Notes under the pieces: generated by a model | The model's input: only the letters and a program-made list of their open reading frames with translations | What the model was told of the DNA's origin: nothing | Databases searched by the model: none | Made by a program: the position numbers and the translations under genes | Part shown: in pieces, positions 52,151-60,697 of the stretch | How the letters are laid out: every line of letters begins with the position of its first letter | Numbering within the stretch: position 1 is the stretch's first letter | Source: WHSW01 sp963781265 | Lineage (GTDB): Bacteria; Actinomycetota; Thermoleophilia; Solirubrobacterales; 70-9 | Assembly (NCBI GenBank): GCA_963781265.1 | Contig: CAWAFH010000012.1 | Location: 62,001-126,000, forward strand | Length of the DNA: 64,000 nt | Direction of reading: 5' to 3'

Positions 52151-53059
52151 GTGCGAGCTCGGCTGGCCATCGCCCTGTTTGTCGCGGCAGCCCTGGCCGG
52201 GTGCGGCGGCGGGGACGCCGACGGCGGCCCAGCGCCCCGCTTCGAGGCGCAGGTCCGGTTCGCGCGCGCGGCCGGCACGAGGATCGCCTGGTACGAGCGC
52301 GGCGAGGGCCCGCCGCTCGTGATGCTGATGGGCACCGGCTCGACCATGGCCGAGTGGGACCCGGCGCTGTTGCGGCTGCTGGCCGCCGGTCACCGCCTGA
52401 TCCTCTTCGACTACCCGGGCGTCGGGCGCTCCGGGCCGTGGCGCGGCGACTCGTTCGACTCGCTCGCCGACGCGACCGCCGGCCTGCTCGCCGCGATCGA
52501 GGTCGAGCGCGCTGACGTGCTCGGCTGGTCGATGGGCGGCTTCGTCGCCCAGCGGCTGGCGATCGACCACCCCGACCGCGTCGACGGCCTCATCCTCGCC
52601 GGCACGAATCCGGGCGGCTCGATGGCGGCGCTCGGCACGCCGGAGCAGCAGGCGATCGACAGCGACCCGAACCCGACGGACGCCGAGATCCTCCACGAGC
52701 TCTACCCGCCCGACCGCCAGGCGGAGGGCCGGCGCTTTCTCGCGCGCCTGCGCCGGGCGAGCCGCAGCGGCGAGATCCCCGACGACTTCGAGGTCCCGGC
52801 GGCGACCACCGACGCCCAGGTCGCGGCCGAGGACCCGTGGCTGCGCAGCGACCGCAACTACCGCGAGCTGGCCACGATCGGCGCGCCGACGCTCGCCGCC
52901 GGCGGGCTGTCCGACCCGGTCGTGCCGCCGGTCAACCTGCGCCGGATCGCCGCCCGGGTGCCGGGCGCGCAGCTCGCGCTGTTCGACGGCGCCCACGCCT
53001 TCCTGTTTCAGGAGCGGCGCGCGTTCTCGGAACGGGTCGAGCGCTTCCTCGGCGGCTAG
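52151..53059 (+). CDS. alpha/beta hydrolase lipoprotein
   Basis: 302 residues. The signal peptide ends in a lipobox (AALAGC, Cys18), so the enzyme should be tethered outside the membrane. Catalytic elements are GTGSTM (oxyanion), GWSMGGFVAQ (Ser), GGLSDPVVPP (Asp) and GAHAFLFQ (His). It is likely an esterase or related hydrolase; substrate unknown. Leaderless GTG start. It ends with a 4-bp overlap on the convergent MerR gene. Confidence 0.85.
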   Translation: MRARLAIALFVAAALAGCGGGDADGGPAPRFEAQVRFARAAGTRIAWYERGEGPPLVMLMGTGSTMAEWDPALLRLLAAGHRLILFDYPGVGRSGPWRGDSFDSLADATAGLLAAIEVERADVLGWSMGGFVAQRLAIDHPDRVDGLILAGTNPGGSMAALGTPEQQAIDSDPNPTDAEILHELYPPDRQAEGRRFLARLRRASRSGEIPDDFEVPAATTDAQVAAEDPWLRSDRNYRELATIGAPTLAAGGLSDPVVPPVNLRRIAARVPGAQLALFDGAHAFLFQERRAFSERVERFLGG

Positions 53060-53799
53060 CGGCGCTTCTGGATTCGCTCCACCTCGCGGCCGATGCGGTC
53101 CTCGACCACCTCGGTCATCACGAGCTGGAACATCGCGAGCAACGCGTCGGAGGCGAGCGGGCGCAGGCGCTCGATCGCGTCGCCAACCGCCGGCAGGTCG
53201 TTCTCGGGGCTGCCGCGCTCCTCGAACGGCCGCCAGATCTGGCGGATGAACAGGTTGACGAAGGTCTTGGCGACCGCGTCGGAGTGCTTGCGCAGGTCGG
53301 CGGCGACGTCGAGGGCCGTCTCGGCCGGGATGCCGAGCGCCGCGAGCTCGCCGCTCGCCCGCCCGAGCCGCGGCGAGAGCTCCTCGTAGTTGCCGTCGGG
53401 CAGCGGGCGCAGGATGCCGAGCCGCTCGGCCTTCTTGAGCAGGCCCGGCGCGGCCTCACCGGCGTCCCAGCGCTCGGCGAGCTCCGTGGCGGTGACGATC
53501 TGCGGCTGCTCGTCCTCGAACGGGGCCTTGACGGCGCGGGTGAAGCGCAGCACCTCCTCGCTCGAGCCACCGGCGCTGTCGAGCAGGCGCCCGATCGCCT
53601 CGAGCTTGAAGCCGTCGGCCTGCAGCTCGCGGATCAGGTTGATGCGCTGCTCGTGCTCGCGCCCGTAGTAGCCCGTGCGGCCGCGGACCTGCGGCGGCGG
53701 CAGCAAACCGCGCGACTGGTGGGCACGGATGTTGCGCACCGTCATCCCGGTGCGGCGGGCGAGCTCGTCGATCGTCAGCGCGTCGTCGGCTGCGGGCAT
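53056..53799 (-). CDS. MerR-family transcriptional regulator
   Basis: 247 residues. The N-terminal winged helix is typical MerR: LTIDELARRTGMTVRNIRAHQSRGLLPPPQ followed by GRTGYYGREHEQRINLIRELQADGFKLEAIGRLLD. The long C-terminal region (about 90-247) holds no Cys metal site and probably binds an organic ligand or dimerises. ATG lies 7 nt after TAGACT. TGTTACATCGAC about 26 nt upstream of the -10 box recurs near the acyl-CoA dehydrogenase gene, so it may regulate itself and that gene pair. Confidence 0.88.
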   Translation of the reverse strand: MPAADDALTIDELARRTGMTVRNIRAHQSRGLLPPPQVRGRTGYYGREHEQRINLIRELQADGFKLEAIGRLLDSAGGSSEEVLRFTRAVKAPFEDEQPQIVTATELAERWDAGEAAPGLLKKAERLGILRPLPDGNYEELSPRLGRASGELAALGIPAETALDVAADLRKHSDAVAKTFVNLFIRQIWRPFEERGSPENDLPAVGDAIERLRPLASDALLAMFQLVMTEVVEDRIGREVERIQKRR

Positions 53800-53806
53800 C
53801 GTCGCC

Positions 53807-53849
53807 AGTCTATGTGCGGCGATGAGCCATCGCCCGGTGTTACATCGAC
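53807..53849 (-). promoter_or_regulatory. MerR gene promoter and shared TGTTACATCGAC box
   Basis: TAGACT -10 on the minus strand (53812-53807) is 7 nt before ATG 53799. TGTTACATCGAC (53838-53849, plus strand) matches TGTAACATCGAC at 50738-50749 in 11 of 12 positions. Confidence 0.45.
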
Positions 53850-53889
53850 TTTGAACGGCGGCTGGCGCTCAGGCCGGGCCGCGCGCCGA

Positions 53890-55005
53890 TCAGCGCGGCC
53901 GGTCGCGCTCGAGCTCGCCGGGCTCGAGCGAGTCGAGCACGTGATGCAGAGCGGGCTCGCCCTCGTCGCCGAGCAGGCAGACGGTTCCCGGCCAGTACGG
54001 GCTGACGGCGGCCGAGTCGCCGAGCAGGCCGGGCGAGTGGACCCAGCTGCCCGTGTTCCAGAGCCGCGCGCCGCGCGCGGGCTCGGGGCCGCCGCGGCGG
54101 TGGGTGTGGCCGAAGATCACATGCGCCGCGTCGATCCCGAGGTCGTCGACCACCTCGGCCATCGCCTCGAACCCGGCCCGCCCGATCGCCCCGGCCGAGA
54201 GGTCCGGGCTCACCGGTCCGAGCCCGAGCCGGTTGGCGAGCCCGACCGCGCCCGGGACCGCGACCGAGCCGAGCAGCCAGGCGCGCATCCGCGCGACCCG
54301 CGACCCGCCGCCGCCGATCATCCTCCAGAGCCGCGCCGAGGGGTCGGCGCCGCCGCGGCGCTCGCCGACCGTCGCCTGCGCGAGGCCGTACAGGAGCGCG
54401 TAGACCGGGGTCTGGACGCGCTCGTACTCGTCGACGCGGCGCGGGTCGCGCTCGCCCGGCGGCGCCAGCGGATCCGGGGCGGGGGAGGGGATCCCGAGCA
54501 CCCGCTCGATCGCACCGACCCCGAGCCGCTCGAGCGTCGGCACGGTGAGGTGGCGGTCCAGGTAGTGCCCGTGGGTGGCGTACACGTCCCCGCGCAGCCA
54601 GATGCCGGGGTAGGCGAAGCGCGGTTCGATCGGATCGGCGAGCTCGGCCAGCGCTTCGAACGCCAGCCCGACCGGCTCGCCCGTCTGCTCGAGGGCGAGG
54701 GGATCGGCGCCGTCGAGGGCCCGCCGGTCGAGCCAGGGCTCGATCAGGTGGTGGTCGTGATTGCCCGGGACGATCACCAGCTCGGCGCCGCCGAGCGCCG
54801 CGGCGAGGTCGGCGAACGCCGGGGCCGCGGCGTCGAGCGCCTCGCGCAGCGGCCGGTCGCGCAGCTCGAGCACGTCGCCGAGCAGGACGAGCCGGTCGAC
54901 CCCCTCGATCGCCTCCAGGAGGCGGGCCCGAAACGACTCGCGGCGCAGCAGATCGGCCCCGCTGGAGAGTCCGAGATGCAGGTCGGAGACGATCGCCGTG
55001 CGCAC
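53890..55005 (-). CDS. metallophosphoesterase
   Basis: 371 residues from GTG 55005. Dimetal phosphoesterase motifs in order: SDLHLG (Asp, His), LLGDVLELRD, PGNHDHHL, ATHGHYLD and FGHTHRRG. The central part (about 150-270) includes a helical insert with YGLAQATVGERRG and RMRAWLLGSVAVPGAVGLANRLG, perhaps membrane-associated. It resembles UDP-diacylglucosamine-hydrolase-like or uncharacterised actinobacterial phosphoesterases; substrate unknown. It lies 90 nt upstream of the MerR gene on the same strand. Confidence 0.82.
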   Translation of the reverse strand: MRTAIVSDLHLGLSSGADLLRRESFRARLLEAIEGVDRLVLLGDVLELRDRPLREALDAAAPAFADLAAALGGAELVIVPGNHDHHLIEPWLDRRALDGADPLALEQTGEPVGLAFEALAELADPIEPRFAYPGIWLRGDVYATHGHYLDRHLTVPTLERLGVGAIERVLGIPSPAPDPLAPPGERDPRRVDEYERVQTPVYALLYGLAQATVGERRGGADPSARLWRMIGGGGSRVARMRAWLLGSVAVPGAVGLANRLGLGPVSPDLSAGAIGRAGFEAMAEVVDDLGIDAAHVIFGHTHRRGGPEPARGARLWNTGSWVHSPGLLGDSAAVSPYWPGTVCLLGDEGEPALHHVLDSLEPGELERDRPR

Positions 55006-55024
55006 GGCCGCATCGTCGCAGCCC

Positions 55025-55060
55025 GCGCCGACGCGCTCCGCCGCGCCGACGCGCTCCGCC
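55025..55060. repeat. 18-bp tandem duplication
   Basis: GCGCCGACGCGCTCCGCC occurs twice in direct succession (55025-55042, 55043-55060) in the divergent region between the phosphoesterase and RDD genes, next to hairpin copy B. Confidence 0.7.
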
Positions 55061-55070
55061 ACGCGCTCGC

Positions 55071-55119
55071 GCCGACGGGTTGAAAACGCTAGACAGGGCA
55101 ACGGTTTCAACCCGTCGGC
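55071..55119 (-). repeat. 49-nt covarying hairpin element, copy B (inverted)
   Basis: GCCGACGGGTTGAAA (55071-55085) and TTTCAACCCGTCGGC (55105-55119) form a perfect 15-bp stem with a 19-nt loop whose minus-strand reading is CCGTTGCCCTGTCTAGCGT. Relative to copy A the inner stem pairs changed from TT/AA to AA/TT. This copy lies between divergent genes, so it is not simply a terminator. Confidence 0.8.
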
Positions 55120-55177
55120 GGGTGGGCGCGTGTTGTCGCGCGCGGTTCCGACCGGCGCCGGCGCGACCATCGGGGCG

Positions 55178-56137
55178 ATGTCAGGCCCGGAGGGGACACC
55201 GAAGCGCCCCGCTCTGCCGGCGCGGATCCTCGGGATCGGCGCTCGCGCCGGTGAGCGGGTCGCCTCCGCGACCGGGATCGACGACGCCGTGGAGGGCGCG
55301 ACCGAGGAGGCGATCGTGCGGGCGCTCGAGAGCCCCGCGGTCGAGCGCGCGATCCTCCGGGTGCTCGAGTCCGAAGCGGCCCAGGAGTCGCTCGAGCGGA
55401 CGCTCTCCAGCCCCGCGGTCGAGCGTGCCGCGGCGAGGGCGCTCGATTCCGACGTCGTCAACCACGCCTGGGATCGGCTGCTCGCTTCGGACGAAGTCCA
55501 GAAGCTGGTCGAGCGGATCGCCGAGGCGCCCGAGGTCCGGGCGGCGATCGCGTCGCAGGGGGCGGGCATGGTCAGTGACCTGGGCCGGCAGATCCGCCGG
55601 GTCGGGGACCGCCTCGACGGCGCCCTCGAGCGGCTGGTGCGGCGGCTGCTGCGCAAGCCCCGAACCGCGCCCGTCGACTCGGTCGGTCTCGTCTCCCGTG
55701 CGCTCGCCTTCACCGTCGACCTCCTGATTCTGAATGGCATCTTCCTGCTCTCAGCCGCCGTCTTCTCGGCGCTGTTCGGGAGCGACGGCGTCTCGACCGC
55801 CGGCTTCGTCGTCGGTGCCGCGGCCTGGGTGATCTTGGGGGGCCTCTACCTGTGGACGTTCTGGTCGCTGGTCGGCCAGACGCCCGGCATGCGCTTCCTC
55901 TCGATCCGGATCGAGCACGAGGGCTCGCCACGGCTCGGGCCGCGGCGAGCCTTCCGGCGCCTGGTCGGCGGGGTGGTGGCGGCGATCCCGTTCTTCCTCG
56001 GCTACCTCGGAGTGATGACCCGCGACGATCAACGCGGCTGGCACGACCGCTGGGCGGATACCGACGTCGTCCGCGTCGACCCGATCGCGCCCTGGTCACA
56101 ACCCGTCCGGCGCGAACAGACCGGCCGGCCCGAATAG
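55178..56137 (+). CDS. RDD-domain membrane protein
   Basis: 319 residues. The N-terminal half (about 1-165) is soluble and repeats ALESPAVERAILRVLES-like units (LSSPAVERAAARALDS, LLASDEVQKLVERIAEAPEV). The C-terminal half is an RDD domain with three helices (about 180-290): SRALAFTVDLLILN with Arg and Asp, WSLVGQTPGMRFLSIRI, and DRWADTDVV closing. RDD proteins are thought to act as transporters or envelope proteins. ATG 55178 starts the helical repeat region. Hairpin copy B lies just upstream. Confidence 0.8.
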   Translation: MSGPEGTPKRPALPARILGIGARAGERVASATGIDDAVEGATEEAIVRALESPAVERAILRVLESEAAQESLERTLSSPAVERAAARALDSDVVNHAWDRLLASDEVQKLVERIAEAPEVRAAIASQGAGMVSDLGRQIRRVGDRLDGALERLVRRLLRKPRTAPVDSVGLVSRALAFTVDLLILNGIFLLSAAVFSALFGSDGVSTAGFVVGAAAWVILGGLYLWTFWSLVGQTPGMRFLSIRIEHEGSPRLGPRRAFRRLVGGVVAAIPFFLGYLGVMTRDDQRGWHDRWADTDVVRVDPIAPWSQPVRREQTGRPE

Positions 56138-56140
56138 ACA

Positions 56141-56146
56141 TAGACT
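56141..56146 (+). promoter_or_regulatory. -10 box, leaderless ALDH-GMC fusion gene
   Basis: TAGACT, 7 nt before ATG 56154. Confidence 0.55.
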
Positions 56147-56153
56147 CGCGGCG

Positions 56154-59100
56154 ATGCCCGAGACGGGTACCGCCGAGAGCACAGGCAACGCAGGCACGAA
56201 CGCCGCGAACGGGGGGATCCCGGTCGAGAACCCGGCGACGGGCGAGACGATCGCGACCGTCCCCGAACTCGGGGCCGATCAGGTGCGCGGGCTGGTCGCC
56301 GCCGCGCGCGCCGCGCAGCCCGGCTGGGCCGCGCTCGGCTTCGACGGGCGCGCCGAGGTCCTGCTCGCCGCCCGGCGCTGGATGGTCGCCAACGCGGAGC
56401 GCGTCGTCGGCACGATCTGCGCGGAGACCGGGCGCCCGGCCGACGAGACCCAGGTCGCCGAGCTCTCGTACGGGCTCTCGGCGCTCGAGTTCTGGGCCCG
56501 CCAGGCGCCCGTCTACCTCGGTGATGAGGAGATCGAGTCGGCGTCGCCGTTCGTCCGCGGTCGCCGGATGGTCGTGCGCTATGCGCCGCTCGGCGTGGTC
56601 GGGGTGATCGGCCCGTGGAACTACCCGCTCAACAACTCGTTCGGGGATTGCATCCCGGCGCTTGCCGCCGGCAACGCGGTCGTCCTCAAGCCATCCGAGA
56701 TCACCCCGCTCACCTCGCTGCTGATGGCCGAGATGCTGACCGAGTGCGGGATCCCGGACGGCGTCTTCACCGTCGCCACCGGGCGCGGGGCGACCGGCGC
56801 GGCGCTGATCGACGAGGTCGACTACGTGATGTTCACCGGCTCCGTCGCGACGGGCAAGAAGGTGATGGCGCAGGCGGCGCAGACCCTCACCCCGGTCAGC
56901 CTCGAGCTCGGCGGCAAGGACCCGATGATCGTGCTCGCGGACGCCGACCTCGAGCGCGCGGCCAACGCCGCGGCCTCCTACGGGCTCAACAACTCCGGCC
57001 AGGTCTGCATCTCGGTCGAGCGGATCTACGTCGAGGAGACCGTGCACGACGACTTCCTGGCGAAGCTGACCGAGAAGGTCGCGGCCCTGCGTCAGGGGCC
57101 GCCCGGGGAGCCGGGATCGGTCGACATCGGCGCGATCATCTTCCCGCCCCAGATCGAGCTGATCGAGGCTCACGTCGCCGACGCGGTGGACAAGGGGGCA
57201 GAGGTGGTCACCGGCGGCAAGCGCGGCTCCGGGCCGGGCCGCTTCTACGAGCCGACGATCCTGACCGGGGTCGATCACTCGATGCGCTGCATGGTCGAGG
57301 AGACGTTCGGCCCGACCCTGCCGGTGATGAGCGTCGCCGACGCCGAGGAGGCGGTGGCCCTCGCCAACGAGGGCCCGTATGGGTTGCAGGCCTCGGTCTG
57401 GACCCGGGACGAACAGCGCGGCGAGGAGCTCGCCCGCAGGCTCGATGCGGGCACCGCGATGGTCAACGACGCGCAGCTCAACTACGCGGCGCTCGAGCTG
57501 CCGATGGGCGGATGGAAGGACTCCGGGCTCGGCTCGCGCCACGGCCCGGACGGGATCCGCAAGTACACGAAGCGCCAGTCGCTCATGGTCACCCCCGGGT
57601 ACGCCCCGTCGCGCGACGCCCACCACTTCCCGTACAACGCGCAGGCGAGCCAGGCGATGGGCGAGGCGTTCGCGGCGCTCGCGACCAGCGACCTCTTCAA
57701 CGGTGCCCAGCGCGCGACGATGGTCGCGCTCTGCGACACCTTCATCCCCTCGCTCGACCCGCCAGATGGCGAGGCCGACCCGCTCGGGTTCTGGCGGCGC
57801 GCCGCCTCCCACGCGGCCGTCCCCGAGGGCGTCGAGGTCGCGCTGCTGCAGGCCGAGCTGCCGCCCGAGCAGGTCGCCGGGCTGCGCGAGTTGCTCGACG
57901 CGCTGGCCGCGAACGGGATGTCCGCCGCGGCCCCGCTCGAGCTGCGCGAGCAGATCGTCCACGGCTTCAGCGACGAGAGCCCCGAGGTGCTCGCGGGGAT
58001 CTCGACCCTGCGCAGCGTCGCGGCGACGCTGTTCTACGCGCTGCCCGACCTCGGCACCGGGCGCAATCCGACCTGGGACGCGATCGGCTACCCGGGCCCG
58101 ATCGCGCCGCCGCCCGATCGCCCGCGCGAGCTCGCGATGCACCGGCCCGAGGGCGCCGAGGAGGTGATCGACGCGGACGTCTGCATCGTCGGCTCCGGCG
58201 CCGGCGGCGGCGTGATCGCGGGGGAGCTCGCGGCGGCCGGGAAGTCCGTGTGCGTCCTCGAGATGGGCGGCTATCACGACGACCGCGATTTCGACCAGCT
58301 CGAGCTCTCGGCCTATCAACGGCTGTACCTGAACGGAGGCCCGTTCCCGACCGAGGAGGGCCAGGTCGGGCTCGTCGCCGGGACCGGGGTCGGCGGCGGC
58401 ACGGTCGTCAACTGGACCAACTGCCTGCGCACCCACGACTGGGTGCGCTCCGAGTGGGCGCGCGAGCACGGCCTCGAGGGCCTCGACGGCCCGGAGTTCG
58501 ACGCTCATCTGGACGCCGTCTGGGAGCGGCTCGACGTCAACGCCGACTGCTCCGACCTCTCCGGGCCGCATCTGCGACTCAAGGACGGCGCCGAGGCGCT
58601 CGGCTACGACTTCCGCCCGATCACCCGCAACGCCGACCGGGACCTCTACGACCCGGCGTCGGCCGCGTACATGGGGTTCGGTGACCCGTCCGGCTCGAAG
58701 CGCTCGACGGCGAAGACCTACCTGCTCGACGCTCAGCGGGCCGGCGCTCGGATCGTCTCCGACTGCCGGGCCGAGCGGATCCTGGTCGAGGACGGGCGCG
58801 CCGCCGGGGTCGAGGCCGTCTACGTCGACCCGGAGCCCGCCAACGGGGCCGCGACCACGCGGGTCGTCGTCCGCGCCCCGATCGTCGTCGTCGCCTGCGG
58901 CTCGCTCGAGTCGCCGGGTCTGCTGCTGCGCTCGGACATCGGCGGGCCGGCGACGGGCGACTACCTGCGCCTGCACCCGACCGCGGCGATCACGGCCTTC
59001 TATCCCGAGCCCCAGAACTGGTGCTGGGGCCCGCCGCAGGCCGCGCTCTCACACGAGTTCGCCGACCTCGGTGACGGCCACGGCTTCCTGTTCGAGGCGG

Positions 59101-59667
59101 CGCAGTCGACCACCGGCCTGACCGCGGGCGCGATCCCGTGGAGATCCGGTCGCGAGCACAAGCAGCTGATGAGCCGCTGGGATCACGCCGCGCCGCTGAT
59201 CAGCCTGCTGCGCGATCGGGGTCACGGACGGGTCGTGATCGACGCCGACGGCAACGCCATCCCCCGATACCCGGTCACCAACGAGCTCGACATTCGCGAT
59301 ATCCGCGCCGGCGTCGAGCACCTGGTCCGCCTCCACGAGGCCGCGGGGGCGGAGCGAGATCGTCGGCAGCCACCGCAAGGCGGGCGACTGGCGGCGCGGC
59401 GACGACCTCGAGGCGTTCATCGCCGACCTCAACTCCCGCCCGATCGCGCCCCGCGACTTCCTGCTCTTCTCGGCACACCAGATGGGCAGCTGCCGGATGG
59501 GCGCCGACCCGCAGACGTCGGTCGCGAACCCGTGGGGCGAGCTGCACGACACGCCCGGCGTCTGGATCGGTGACGCGAGCGCTTTCCCGAGCGCTTCCGG
59601 GACGAACCCGATGCTGACGATCATGGCCCTGGCGCGACGGACCGCGCACGCGATCGCCGCCGCGTAG
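56154..59667 (+). CDS. aldehyde dehydrogenase fused to GMC (long-chain alcohol) oxidase, frameshifted
   Basis: About 1170 residues, two enzymes in one frame. Residues about 20-490 form an aldehyde dehydrogenase: VVGVIGPWNYPLNNSF, FTGSVATGKKVM, Glu in SLELGGKDP and Cys in NNSGQVCISVERIYV. Residues about 510-1170 resemble long-chain fatty alcohol oxidases: AQRATMVALCDTFIPSLDPP, FAD motif CIVGSGAGGGVIAGELAAAG, ending SAHQMGSCRMG and DASAFPSASGTNPMLT. One extra base near 59352-59358 shifts the last 105 residues. The pair could oxidise an alcohol to its aldehyde and then to acid in one polypeptide. The next gene starts immediately after the stop. Confidence 0.85.
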
Positions 59668-60681
59668 ATGCCGGGGGGCCTCACGGTTGCCGTCACCGGG
59701 CCGACCGGCGACGTCGGCCGCGCGGCGATCCGCGCGCTCGAGGCGCGGCCGGAGATCGATCGCATCATCGGCATGGCGCGGCGCCCGTTCGACCCGGCCG
59801 AGCACGGCTGGCGGCGGACCGAGTACCGGCGCGGGGACATCCTCGACCCGGGCTCGGTGGCCGACCTCGTCGCCGGCGCCGACGTCGTCATCCACCTGGC
59901 GTTCATCATCTTCGGCGATCACGAGGAGGCCCACCGGGTCAACCTCGAGGGCTCGCGCAACGTGTTCGAGGCGACCGCTGCCGCCGCGGCCACGCGGCTC
60001 GTCTACACGTCGTCGGTCGCGGCCTACGGGTTCGACCAGGGCGATCGGGGCTGGCTCACCGAGAACATGGACGCCGCCGGCTCCGAGGGCTTCTACTACT
60101 CCGCTCACAAGGCCGAGCTCGAGCAGGTGCTCGCCGCCGCGCTCGCCGAGTCGACGACCGAGGCGTACGTGCTGCGGCCCTCGATCGTCGCCGGCGCCGA
60201 CGCCCCGACGCTGATCGCGATGATCAGCACCGGCAACCGGCTGACCGCGGCGCTGGCGCCGCTGCGCCGCGGGCTCGAGAAGCTGCCGCTGGTCCGCCCG
60301 CTGCTGCCCGACACCGGGGTGCCGTTCCAGCTCGTCCACCACGACGACGTCGCCGCGGCGATCGCCGCGGCGGCGGTGGGGGAGGGCGAGCCCGGCGTCT
60401 ACAACCTCGCCGCCCCGGACGAGATCACCACGTCCGACCTCGCCCGCGAGCTGGGCTGGGCGACGATCCCGGTGCCGAAGCCGGCGGTCGACGCCGTCGC
60501 GGCGGCGATCGAGCGCGCCCCGCTGACCCCGGCGATCGCCGAGTGGGTCAACGCCTTCCGGACCCCGGTCCTGATGGATTGCACCAAAGCGGGCCGCGAG
60601 CTCGGGATCACCGAGTGGCGGCCCGCGGCCGAGACGCTGGTCGAGACGATCGCCGCCGCGCGCGAGCGCGGCCTGCTCTGA
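59668..60681 (+). CDS. NAD(P)-dependent epimerase/dehydratase-like SDR
   Basis: 337 residues of the extended SDR family: TVAVTGPTGDVGRAAIRALE at the start, VVIHLAFIIFGDHEEAHRVNLEGSRNVFEA, VYTSSVAAYG and active-site YYSAHKAELE (Tyr-x-x-x-Lys as YSAHK). It probably reduces or oxidises a sugar or lipid-like alcohol. ATG follows the fusion gene's stop with no gap, so the two belong to one operon; a joint lipid-alcohol pathway is possible. Confidence 0.85.
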   Translation: MPGGLTVAVTGPTGDVGRAAIRALEARPEIDRIIGMARRPFDPAEHGWRRTEYRRGDILDPGSVADLVAGADVVIHLAFIIFGDHEEAHRVNLEGSRNVFEATAAAAATRLVYTSSVAAYGFDQGDRGWLTENMDAAGSEGFYYSAHKAELEQVLAAALAESTTEAYVLRPSIVAGADAPTLIAMISTGNRLTAALAPLRRGLEKLPLVRPLLPDTGVPFQLVHHDDVAAAIAAAAVGEGEPGVYNLAAPDEITTSDLARELGWATIPVPKPAVDAVAAAIERAPLTPAIAEWVNAFRTPVLMDCTKAGRELGITEWRPAAETLVETIAAARERGLL

Positions 60682-60697
60682 GGCAGCCGGCCGGGGG

